DNA from: Antedon mediterranea
Taxonomy: Eukaryota; Echinodermata; Crinoidea; Comatulida; Antedonidae
Length of the DNA: 64,000 bases
Assembly (NCBI RefSeq): GCF_964355755.1
Contig: NC_092672.1
Location: 24,114,501 to 24,178,500, forward strand
Direction: 5' to 3'
Part shown: positions 53,428-64,000 of the stretch, piece by piece
How the letters are laid out: each line of letters starts with the position of its first letter
How positions within the stretch are numbered: the first letter of the stretch is position 1
The notes under the pieces: generated by a model
The model's database searches: none
Seen by the model: the letters and a program-made list of their open reading frames with translations, nothing else
What the model was told of the DNA's origin: nothing
Position numbers and translations under genes: made by a program

Positions 53428-53538
53428 TCTAGACTTTTGATATAAAAAAATACTGTAAAATATATATACTGAATGAAACTAATACTATAATGAACCTTTG
53501 AGTTGATGAATAGAATGATTTGTGGAAATAAATTGACA

Positions 53539-54265
53539 GCTGATGAAATTTAGATCTGAATTCACATAAAAATTAAGCCTATCGGATGTTGTGACGTTAT
53601 GATATGGCCAGTTGAATTTAAAATGTAGTTCTTACATCTCTTTCGTCACATTTATAAAAATCTTAAAGAGTGCACACTGCGCATCTACGTGCCAAATTTT
53701 CTTCCAAAACTTAAATTTTTTTGGCTAAATTCATTATCTTTCAAAATTTAACAATGGCTTCCAGAATAATTAAAAAAAATTGGGGGTCATCGTGCATTCT
53801 GAAGAATGATTTTCATTTTAAAAATGCCATATTTTTCATTATTTTCAGCACTTTTATACAGTTAATGTGCGCATTTTGTCATTTTTAACATGCTCGTATA
53901 GGAGCGCGCACAGCGCTTATACATGTCAAATTCTCTTCCAATTCTTATATTGATTTGCTCAATTCATTATCTTTCGAAATTGTCATCATTGAGTTTATTT
54001 TGATAATTCAAAAAATTAGAACATGATGTGTGTCCCGTAATTTCACCTATGCTACACTTTATATATATATATACATTATGTATGTACATATTGTATATGG
54101 CATATAATAGGCACAACTCAGCACTATAAGCGTATAATAGGACGTCATACATTCAACATTTTCTGATCGTATTTTAACGTGCGTGTATGTAAAAAAAAAA
54201 TTAATTTCAGTAAAATGATAAAAATGATCACCTATAATTCGTCAAAGTGACGAATTAAATTCTAG
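53539..54265 (+). mobile_element. Family A element, rearranged 3' half (A10)
   Basis: It starts mid-unit at AGCTGATGAAATTTAGATC, is interrupted at about 53752-53899 by an inverted piece from the 5' half of an A unit, then continues from GAGCGCGCACAGCGC to a normal 3' end with CTAG at 54262-54265. This is the right edge of the non-A region. Confidence 0.7.
53752..53899 (-). repeat. Inverted fragment of family A
   Basis: In reverse complement it reads GAGCATGTTAAAAATGACAA through CTTCAGAATGCACGATGACC to ATTCTGGAAGCCATTG. This is the segment that normally lies about 200-400 bp upstream in an A unit on the plus strand. It is the only clear minus-strand A sequence in the window. Confidence 0.7.
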
Positions 54266-55822
54266 TGAGAAATTGTTTTTGTAAAACAAAAAATGTTTCT
54301 TCGCAATTTCTTTCTGTACAGATTTTGTGTAACAAATATCTCAAAAAGTTTAATGTCAATGATTACCAAAATTTCAGATTGTCTTTCAAATACTTTAACT
54401 TAGTCCTAATAAGCTTTTCAGCGTGATCACTCATCCGTGATGTCATTTATACGCCATTTTGTGAAATCACATTATCAATCATATCTCCATAATTAATTAT
54501 CAGATATTAATGAAATTCACTACACGTAAACATCAGGTCAAGGGTAAAAATATTAGCAAATAAAAACGCACGCGCACGTAGGGGCATGCGTGTGAAATCG
54601 CGCGTTAAAAATTTAAAAAGGTCAAAATTACGTTTTGATCAATTTAGAGCATGAATTAGGCCATTTGCGTGTTTTAAAAAATTACTGCGCAAAAACACGT
54701 TTTTGCACGTGCGTACATAGAAAGCGTAAAAAATACATTTTTTTGTACAAATTGCATTCTACTCATCTTCCTTGGTAGATTCACCAAATGTGAGTCCATT
54801 TCGATTTAAAATAGTGCTATACGAGCACGTTAAAAATGACAAAATGCGCACATTAATTGTACAAAAGTGCTAAAAATGGTAAAAATTAAGGCCTTTTTAA
54901 AATGAATATAACTCTTCAGAATGGCAGGTGACCCCCAATTTTTTTAACTTATTATGGAAGCCAATAAGTTGTAGATATAAATATATATACATATTAGACG
55001 TACAAAATGGTATGACATCATCAAATGGCCACTTGAATTTAAAAATTAGTAATTTTTATGTTTTTGTGTGGGTTATCACATTCAACAGAGCCCATCTCCG
55101 TTATTTCAGCCCGATTTTCGCACAAATTTTAGGATGTGCTTGCTCAATTAATTATCTTTCGCATGAGTTGTCAACATTTTCGTTTTGATTGCGGCATCAT
55201 GCGTAAAAACTTGAATAATCTAGGTCGTGTATTTTCAGCTACACCATACATTTGAATATCTTACAGCTCTTCAGAATTAAAGGTGACCTTGAAGATTATA
55301 ATTTATTATAAAAGCTGATGAAACTTAGATATGAATTCATATAAAAATTAGGCCTATCGGATGTTGTGACATTATGAAATGGTCAGTTTAAGTTAAAAGG
55401 TAGTTTTTTTCTCTCTTTCGTCAAATTTATACAAATTTCAAAGAGTGCGCATTGCGCTTCTACGTGTCAAATTATCTTCCAATCCTTATATTTATTTGCT
55501 CAATTCATTATCTTTCGAAATTGTCATCTTCGAGTTTATTATGATAATTCCATCATACCAAAAAATTAGAACATGATGTGGGTCCCGTAATTTCACCTAT
55601 GCTACACTGTATATAGATAAACAGTATATACTGTACATATTGTATATGGCATATAATAGGCACAACTCAGCACTATAAGCGTATGCATCATGTCATAGGA
55701 TGGCGTACATCAACTTTTTACGATCGTATGTTAACGTACGTGCATGTTTAAAAAAATTTAATTTCATTAAAATAATAAAAATGATCACCTATAATTCGTC
55801 AAAATGACGAATTAAATTCTAG
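54266..55822 (+). mobile_element. Family A element with alternative 5' end (A11)
   Basis: 5' hairpin of the GAGAAATTG type. The 3' stem-loop reads TCGTCA-AAA-TGACGA, and CTAG is at 55819-55822. The body closely resembles 15330-16863. Confidence 0.75.
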
Positions 55823-55824
55823 TT

Positions 55825-57364
55825 AGGTGATCATTTAGAATAAAATGATCACCTATTGTTATTGTATGAAATCTTTATTATTTTTCTTTCTGTACACTTT
55901 TTGTGTAACAATTATCTCAAAAAGTTGAATGTCAATGATTACCAAAATTTCACATTGTCTTTCAAGTACTTTAACTTAGCCATAATAAGCTTTTCAGCGT
56001 GATTACTCATCCGTGACGTCACGTATACGCCGTTTTGTGAAATCACATTATCAATCATATCTCCATAATTCATTATCACATATTAATGAAATTCACTACA
56101 CGTAAACTTCACGTCAAGGTAAAAAATATCAGCAAATAAAAACTTGCGCGTTTCAAGGTCATGCGTGTGAAATCGCGCGTTGAAATTTTAAAAAGCTCAA
56201 AATTAAGTTTTGATCAATTTAGAGCATGAATTAGGCCATTTGCGTGTTTCAAAAAATTACTGCGCAAAAACACATTTTTGCGTACGCGATTCTTAAAATG
56301 CGTAAAAAATAAAATTTATTGTATACATCACATTCTACTCACAATCCTTAGTACATTCTCCGATTTTGAGTCCAATCCGACTTAAAATAACGCTGTACGA
56401 GCACGTTAAACATGACAAAATGCGCACATTAATTGTACAAAAGTGCTAAAAATGGTAAAAATTAAGGCCTTTTTAAAATGAATATAACTCTTCAGAATGG
56501 AAGGTGACCCCCAATTTTTTTAACTTAATATGGAAGCCAATAAGTTGTAGATATAAATGTATATACACATTAGACGTACAAAATGGTATTACGTCATCAA
56601 ATGGCCACTTGAATTTAAAAATTAGTAATTTTTATGTTTTTGTGTGGGTTATCACATTCAACAGAGCCCATCTCCGTTATTTGAGCCCGATTTTCGCACA
56701 CATTTTAGGATGTGGTTGCTCAATTAATTATCTTTCTCATGAGTTGTCAACATTTTCGTTTTGATGACGGCATCATGCGTAAAAACTTGAATAACCTAGG
56801 TGGTGTATTTTCAGCTACACCATACATTTGAATATCTTACTGCTCTTCAGAATTTAAGGTGACCTTGAAGATTATAATTTATTATAAAAGCTGATGAAAC
56901 TTAGATATGAATTCATATAAAAATTAGGCCTATCGGATGTTGTGACATTATGAAATGGTCAGTTTAAGTTAAAAGGTAGTTTTTTTCTGTCTTTCGTCAA
57001 ATTTATACAAATTTCAAAGAGCGCGCATTGCGCTTCTACGTGTCAAATTCTCTTCCAATCCTTATATTTATTTGCTCAATTCATTATCTTTCGAAATTGT
57101 CATGTTCGAGTTTATTTTGATAATTCCATCATACCGAAAAATTTGAACATGATGTGGGTCCCGTAATTTCACCTATGCTACACTGTATATAGATATACAG
57201 TATATACTACATAACATACTACATACTGTACATAATAGGTACAACTCAGCACTATAAGTGTATATGCATCATGTCATAGGATGGCGTACATCAGCTTTTT
57301 ACGATCGTATGTTAACGTACGTGCATGTTTAAAAAATGTTAATTTCATTAAAAGGATAAAAATT
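55825..57364 (+). mobile_element. Family A element lacking its 3' terminus (A12)
   Basis: 5' GATCAC hairpin and body are normal, but at about 57358-57364 the unit runs from AAAAGGATAAAAAT straight into TTTAGAATAAAATGATCACC, the middle of another 5' module. The terminal hairpin and CTAG, together with the left arm of the next module, are gone, probably by a short-homology deletion. Confidence 0.7.
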
Positions 57365-57411
57365 TAGAATAAAATGATCACCTATTGTTATTGTACAAAA
57401 TCTTTATTATT

Positions 57412-59008
57412 AGGTGATCATTTAGAATAAAATGATCACCTATTGTTATTGTACAAAATCTTTATTATTATTGTTATTATTATTATTATTCTTCTTTCTG
57501 TACACTTTTTGTTTAGCAATTATCTCAAAAAGTTGAATAACAATGATCACAAAAATTTTACAATGTCTTTCAAGTACTTTAACTTAGCCATAATAAGCTT
57601 TTCAGCGTGATCACTCAACCGTGACGTCACGTATACGCGATTTTGTGAAATCACATTATCAATCATATGTCCATAATTGATTATCACATATTTATGAAAT
57701 TCTCTACACGTAAATTTCAGGTCAAGGTAAAAAATATTAGCAAATAAAAACTCGCGCGTCTCAAGGTCATGCACGTGAAATCGCGCGTAAAGATTTTAAA
57801 AAGCTCAAAATTAAGTTTTGATCAATTTAGAGTATGAATTAGGCCAATTGCGTGTTTCAAAAAATTACTGCGCAAAAATACGTTTTTGCGCACGCAATCC
57901 TTAAAAAGCGTTAAAAAAAAAATTTGATGTATACATCACATTCTACACACAATCCTTAGTGCATTCTCCGATTTTGAGTCCAGTCCGACTTAAAATAACG
58001 GTATACGAGCACGTTAAACATGACAAAATGCGCACATTAATTGTACAAAAGTGCTAAAAATGGTAAAAAGTAGGGCCCTTTTAAAATGAATATAACTCTT
58101 CAGAATGGAAGATGACCCCCAATTTTTTTAACTTAATATGGAAGCCAATGAGTTGTAGATATAAATGTATATACACATTAGACGTACAAAATGGTATGAC
58201 GTCATCAAATGGCCACTTGAATTTAAAAATTATTAATTTTTATCTTTTTGTGTGGGTTATCACATTCAATAGAGCGCATCTCCGTTATTTGAACCCAATT
58301 TTAGCTCAACTTTTAGTATGTGCTTGCTCAATTAATTATCTTTCTCATGAGTTGTCAACATTTTCATTTTGATGACGTCATCATGCGTAAAAACTTAAAT
58401 AACCTAGGTCGTGTATTTTCAGCTACACCATACATTTGAATATCTTACAGCTCTTCAGAATTAAAGGTGACCTTGAAGATTATAACTTATTATGAAAGCT
58501 GATGAAATGTAGATATGAATTCATAAAAAAATTATGCCTATTGGATGTTGTGACGTTATCTTATGGCTAGTTGAAGTTAAAAAGTAGTTTTTAAATTTCT
58601 TTAGTTGAAGTTATACAAATTTAAAAGATCGCGCATTGCGCTTCTACGTGTCAAATTCTCTTCCAATCATTATATTCATTTGCTCAATTCATTATCTTTC
58701 GAAATTGTCATCTTCGAGTTTATTTTGATAATTCCATCATACCAAAAATTTAGAACACGATGTGGGTCCCGTAATTTCACCTATGCTACACTGTATATAG
58801 ATATACAGTATATACTGTACATATTGTATATGAAACATAATAGGTACAACTCAGCACTATAAGTGTATATGCATCATGTCATAGGATGGCGTACATCAAC
58901 TTTTTACGATCGTATGTTAACGTACGTGCATGTTTAAAAAATGTTAATTTCATTAAAATAATAAAAATGATCACCTATAATTCGTCAAAGTGACGAATTA
59001 AATTCTAG
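57412..59008 (+). mobile_element. Family A element, complete (A13)
   Basis: Complete module at 57412, preceded by the fragmentary one, then a (TTATTA)n-like tract and the body from about 57490. CTAG is at 59005-59008. The tail variant TTGTACAAAATC (instead of TTGTATGAAATC) is shared with the modules at 59011 and 62402. Confidence 0.75.
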
Positions 59009-59010
59009 TT

Positions 59011-59068
59011 AGGTGATCATTTAGAATAAAATGATCACCTATTGTTATTGTACAAAATCTTTATTATT
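59011..59068 (+). repeat. Solo 5' hairpin module of family A
   Basis: Same type as 7420-7480: a hairpin and tail without a body, directly followed by the module of the next complete unit. Confidence 0.75.
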
Positions 59069-60649
59069 AGGTGATCATTTAGAATAAAATGATCACCTAT
59101 TGTTATTGTATAAAATCTTTATTATTCTTCTTTCTGTACACTTTTTGTTCGTCAAATATCTCAAAAAGTTGAATAGCAATGATCACAAAAATTTTACAAT
59201 GTCTTTCAAATACTTTAACTTAGCCATAATAAACTTTTCAGCGTGATCACTCATCCGTGACGTCACGTATACGCCATTTTGTGAAATCACATTATCAATC
59301 ATATATCCATAATTTATTATCACATATTTATGAAATTCACTACACGTAAACTTCAGGTCAAGGGTAAAAATATTAGCAAATAAAAACACACGCGCACGTA
59401 GGCTCATGCGCGTGAAATCGCGCGTTGGAATTTTAAAAAGGTCAAAATTACGTTTTGATCAATTTAGAGCATGAATTAGGCCATTTGCGTGTTTCAAAAA
59501 ATTACTGCGCAAAAACACAATTTTGCGCACGCGATTCTTAAAATGCGTAAAAAATTAAATTTAATGTATACATCACATTTTACTCACAATCCTTTGTACA
59601 TTCTCCGATTTTGAGTCCATTCCGACTTTAAATAGCGCTGTACGAGCACGTTAAACATGACAAAATGCGCTCATTAATTGTACAAAAGTGCTAAAAATGG
59701 TAAAAAATAAGGATTTTTTAAAATGAATATAACTCTTCAGAATGGCAGGTGACCCCCAATTTTTTTAACTTATTATGGAAGCCAATAAGTTGTAGATACA
59801 AATGTATATACACATTAGACGTACAAAATGGTATGACGTCATCAAATGGCCACTTGAATTTAAAAATTAGGAATTTTTATCTTTTTGTGTGGGTTATCAC
59901 ATTCAATAGAGCGCATCTCCGTTATTTGAGCCCGATTTTCGCACAACTTTTAGTATGTGTTTGCTCAATTAATTATTCTTCTAATGAGTTGTCAACATTT
60001 TTATTTTGATGACGTCATCACGCGTAAAAACTTGAATAACCTAGGTCGTGTAATTTCAGCTACACCATACATTTGAATATCTTATAGCTCTTCTGAAATA
60101 AAGGTGACCTTGAAGATTATAACTTATTATGAAAGCTGATGAAATGTAGATATGAATTCATATTAAAATTAAGCCTATCGGATGTTGTGATGTTATCATA
60201 TGGCCAGTTGAAGTTAAAAAGTAGTTTTTAAATTACTTTAGTCAAAGTTATACAAATTTCAAAGACCGCGCATTGCGCTTCTACGTGTCAAATTTTCTTC
60301 CAATCCTTATATTTATTTGCTCAATTCATTATCTTTCGAAATTGTCATCTTCGAGTTTATTTTGAAAATTCCATCATACCAAAAAATTAGAACACGATAT
60401 GAGTCCCGTAATTTCACCTATGCTACACTGTATATAGATATACAGTATATACTGTACATATTGTATGACACATATTAGGCACAACTCAGCGATATAAGTA
60501 CAGTGTATATGCAATCATGTCATAGGATGGCGTACATCAACTTTTTACGATCGTATTTTAACGTACATGCATGTTTAAAAAATGTTAATTTTATTAAAAT
60601 GATAAAAATGATCACCTATAATTCGTCAAAGTGACGAATTAAATTCTAG
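59069..60649 (+). mobile_element. Family A element, complete (A14)
   Basis: Module at 59069, body from about 59125, terminal hairpin and CTAG at 60646-60649. It contains the GCGC hairpin with a single change (TGCGCAAAAACACAATTTTGCGC). Confidence 0.75.
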
Positions 60650-62387
60650 TGAGAAATTGTTTTTGTAAAAAAAAAAATGTTTCTTCACAATTTCTTTCTG
60701 TACAGATTTTGTTTAACAAATATCTCAAAAAGTTTAATGTCAATGATTACCAAAATTTCAGAATTTCTTTCAAATACTTTAACGTAGTCCTAATAAGCTT
60801 TTCAGCGTGATCACTCAACCGTGACGTCACGTATACGCGATTTTGTGAAATCACATTATCAATCATATCTCCATAATTCATTATCACATATTAACGAAAT
60901 TCACAACACGTAAACTTCAGGTCAAGGGTAAAAATATTAGCAATTAAAAACGCACGCGCACGTAGGGTCATGCGCGTGAAATCGCGCGTTAAAAATTTAA
61001 AAGGCTCAAAATTAAGTTTTGATCAATTTAGAGCATGAATTGGGCCATTTGCGTGTTTCAAAAAATTACTGCGCAAAAACACGTTTTTGCGCGCGCGATA
61101 CTTAAAAAGCGTAAAAATACGATTTTTTGTAGAAATTGCATTCTACTCACCATCCTTAGTACATTAACCAAATTTGAGTCAGTTCCGACTTAAAATAACG
61201 CTATACGAGCAGGTTCAAAATGTCAAAATGCGCAAATTAATTGCATCAAAGTGCTGAAAATGGTGAAAAATAAGGCATTTTTAAAATGAAAATAATTCTT
61301 CAGAATGCACGATGACCCCTAAGTTTTTTAACTTATTCGGGAAGCCATTGAGTTGTAAATATAAATGTATATACACATTAGACGTACAAAATGGTATTAC
61401 GTCATCAAAATGCGCAAATTAATTGCATCAAAGTGATGAAAATGGTGAAAAATAAGGCCTTTTTAAAATGAATATAACTCTTCAGAATGGCAGGTGACCC
61501 CCAATTTTGTATACTTTTTCGGGAAGCCATTTGGTTGTAGATACATATTCATGTACACATTAGACGTACAAAATGGTATGACGTCATCAAATGGCCACTT
61601 CAATTAAAAAATTAGTAATTTTTATCTTTTTGTGTGGGTTATCAGATTCAATAGAGCGCATCTCCGTTATTTGAACCCGATTTTTGCAGACATTTTAGTA
61701 TGTGCTTGCTCAATTAATTATCTTTCTCAAGAGATGTCAACATTTTTATTTTGATGACGTCATCAGGCGTAAAAACTTGAATAAACTAGGTCGTGTAATT
61801 TCAGCTACACCATACATTTGAATATCTTATAGCTCTTCAGAATTAAAGGTAACCTTGAAGATTATAAGTTATTATGAAAGCTGATGAAATATAGATATGA
61901 ATTCATATAAAAATTAAGTCTATCGGATGTTGTGATGTTATCATATGGCCAGTTGAAGTTAAAAAGTAGTTTTTAAATTTCGTTAGTCGTAGTTAATCAA
62001 ATTTCAAAGAGCGCGCATTGCGCTTCTACCTGTCAAATTCTCTTCCTATCCTTATATTTATTTGCTCAATTCATTATCTTTTGAAATTGTCATCTTTGAG
62101 TTTATTTTGATAATTCCATCATACCAAAAAATTAGAACATGATGTGGGTCCCGTAATTTCACCTATGCTACACTGTATATAGATATACAGTATATACTGT
62201 ACATATTGTATATGACACATAATAGGTACAACTCAGCGCTATAAGTGTATGCATCATGTCATAGGATGGCGTACATCAACTTTTTACGATCGTATGTTAA
62301 CGTATGTGCATGTTTAAAAAATGTTAATTTCATTAAAATGATAAAATGATCACCTATAATTCGTCAAAGTGACGAATTAAATTCTAG
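60650..62387 (+). mobile_element. Family A element with internal duplication (A15)
   Basis: GAGAAATTG-type 5' end. About 182 bp are duplicated in tandem (AAAATGCGCAAATTAATTGC at 61225 and at 61407), which makes this the longest unit, about 1.74 kb. CTAG is at 62384-62387. Confidence 0.75.
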
Positions 62388-62401
62388 TTATTGTTATTAT
62401 T

Positions 62402-63975
62402 AGGTGATCATTTAGAATAAAATGATCACCTATTGTTATTGTACAAAATCTTTATTATTATTGTTATTCTTCTTTCTGTACACTTTTTGTTCATCAAATA
62501 TCTCAAAAAGTTGAATAGCAATGATCACAAAAATTTCACAATGTCTTTGAAATACTTTTACTTAGCCATAATAAGCTTTTCAGCGTGATCTCTCACCCGT
62601 GACGTCACGTATACGCCATTTTGTGAAATCACATTATCAATCATATATCCATAATTCATTATCACATATTTATGAAATTCACTACACGTAAACTTCAGGT
62701 CAAGGGTAAAAATATTAGCAAGTAAAAACGCGCGCGCACGTAGGGTCATGCGCGTGGAATTGCGCAATAAAAATTTAAAAAGCTCAAAATTACGTTTTAA
62801 TCAATTTAGAGCATGAATTAGGCCAATTGCGTGTTTCAAAAAATTACTGCGCAAAAAAAATATTTTGCGCGCGCGATACTTACAAAGCGTAAAAATTGCA
62901 ATTTTTTATACAAATCGCGTTCTACTCACCATCCTTAGTACATTCACCAAATTTGAGTGAGTTCCGACTTAAAATAACGCTATACGAGCAGGTTAAAAAT
63001 AACAAAATGCGCAAATTAATTGCATCAAAGTGCTGAAAATGGTGAAAAATAAGGCCTTTTTAAAATGAATATAACTCTTCAGAATGGCAGGTGACCCCCA
63101 ATTTTTTTAACTTATTCGGGAAGCCATTGGGTTGTAGATACATATTCATGTACACATTAGACGTACAAAATGGTATGACGTCATCAAATGGCCACTTCAA
63201 TTTAAAAATTAGTAATTTTTATCTTTTTGTGTGGGTTATCACATTCAATAGAGCGCATCTCCGTTATTTGAGCCCGATTTTCGCCGAAATTTTAGTATGT
63301 GCTTGCTCAATTAATTATCTTTCTCAAGAGTTGTGAACATTTTTATTTTGATGACGTCATCATGTGTAAACACTTTAATAACCAAGGTCGTGTAATTTCA
63401 GCTACACCATACATTTGAATATGTTATAGCTCTTCATAATTAAAGGTGACCTTGAAGATTATAATTTATTATGAAAGCTGAATAAATGTAGATATGAATT
63501 CATATAAAAATTAAGCCCATCGGATGTTGTGATGTTATCATATGGCCAGTTGAAGTTAAAACGTTGTTTTTAAATTTCTTTAGTCAAAGTTATACAAATT
63601 TCAAAGAGCGCGCATTACGCTTCTACGTGTCAAATTATCTTCCAATCCTTATATTTATTTGCTCAATTCATTATCTTTCGAAATTGTCATCTTCGAGTTT
63701 ATTTTGATAATTCCATCGTACCAAAAAATTTGAACATGATGTGGGTCCCGTAATTTCACCTATGCTACACTGTATATAGATATACAGTATATACTGTACA
63801 TATTGTATATGACACATGATAGGCACAACTCAGCACTATAGCGTATATCAGGATGGTATACATCAACATTTTCCTATTGTATGTTAACGTACGTGCATGT
63901 TTAAAAAATATTAATGTCAGTAAAGCGATAAAAATGATCACCTATAATTCGTCAAAGTGACGAATTAAATTCTAG
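62402..63975 (+). mobile_element. Family A element, complete (A16)
   Basis: Complete unit of the sub-family with GAGCAGGTTAAAAAT and TTATTCGGGAAGCCATTGGG, like 7481-9056. CTAG is at 63972-63975. Confidence 0.75.
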
Positions 63976-63977
63976 TT

Positions 63978-64000
63978 AGGTGATCATTTAGAATAAAATG
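63978..64000 (+). mobile_element. Start of a further family A element
   Basis: The first 23 bases of a 5' hairpin module (AGGTGATCAT, then TTAGAATAAAATG) run off the window end, so the array continues. Confidence 0.7.

Overview
This is eukaryotic, very AT-rich, repeat-dominated DNA, most likely from an invertebrate. The evidence is a spliced gene with GT-AG introns, a 7.7 kb intronless Helitron ORF, a Polinton and many AGGCCTA-type words. A marine deuterostome such as an echinoderm is a guess that I cannot confirm from this window. No prokaryotic operon, rRNA gene or CRISPR array is visible.

Layout. (1) Positions 1-18280 and 53539-64000 are head-to-tail arrays of two related non-autonomous families, called A (about 1.5 kb) and B (about 1.3-1.6 kb) here. 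Intact copies start with a hairpin whose arm returns in inverted form near the 3' end. They finish with a second hairpin (core TCGTCA-AAG-TGACGA) followed by CTAG. This is the architecture of Helitron/Helentron-associated elements (HINEs). Almost every copy lies on the + strand. Twice a B copy sits inside an A copy at the same place. (2) 18281-23218 is mostly non-coding, with degenerate duplications, candidate leader exons and short tandem repeats. (3) 23219-30925 is one uninterrupted 2568-residue Helitron protein: herpesvirus-tegument-like cysteine protease, OTU protease, Lys-rich repeats, zinc cluster, HUH Rep, PIF1-type helicase and a C-terminal endonuclease. (4) 31080-34009 is a tandem duplication whose first copy carries two insertions. 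(5) 34068-37675 is a five-exon gene, reconstructed from splice sites, for a 301-residue RPA-like OB-fold protein. (6) 37727-53427 is a tandem array of about 212 bp units, split by a complete Polinton at 38069-52693.

The Polinton is 14,625 bp long, has about 395 bp terminal inverted repeats and is flanked by a perfect 6 bp target duplication, TTTATT. Plus-strand genes are a PC4-like ssDNA-binding protein, an acidic protein with three SUMO-interaction-like motifs, a chromodomain integrase, a penton-like minor capsid protein, a basic core-like protein, a double-jelly-roll major capsid protein and an adenain-like protease. Minus-strand genes are protein-primed DNA polymerase B, a packaging ATPase and two proteins of unknown function. 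All recognisable replication and virion genes are open, so this looks like a recent, possibly functional, virus-like insertion. Several genes are separated by 2-17 nt, and one minus-strand pair overlaps as TAATG.

How the parts may relate: the Helitron enzyme is the type of machinery expected to move elements like A and B, but its own termini were not found, so that link is unproven. The OB-fold gene lies between the Helitron and the Polinton on the same strand as the Helitron. Whether it is a host gene or mobile-element cargo is open.
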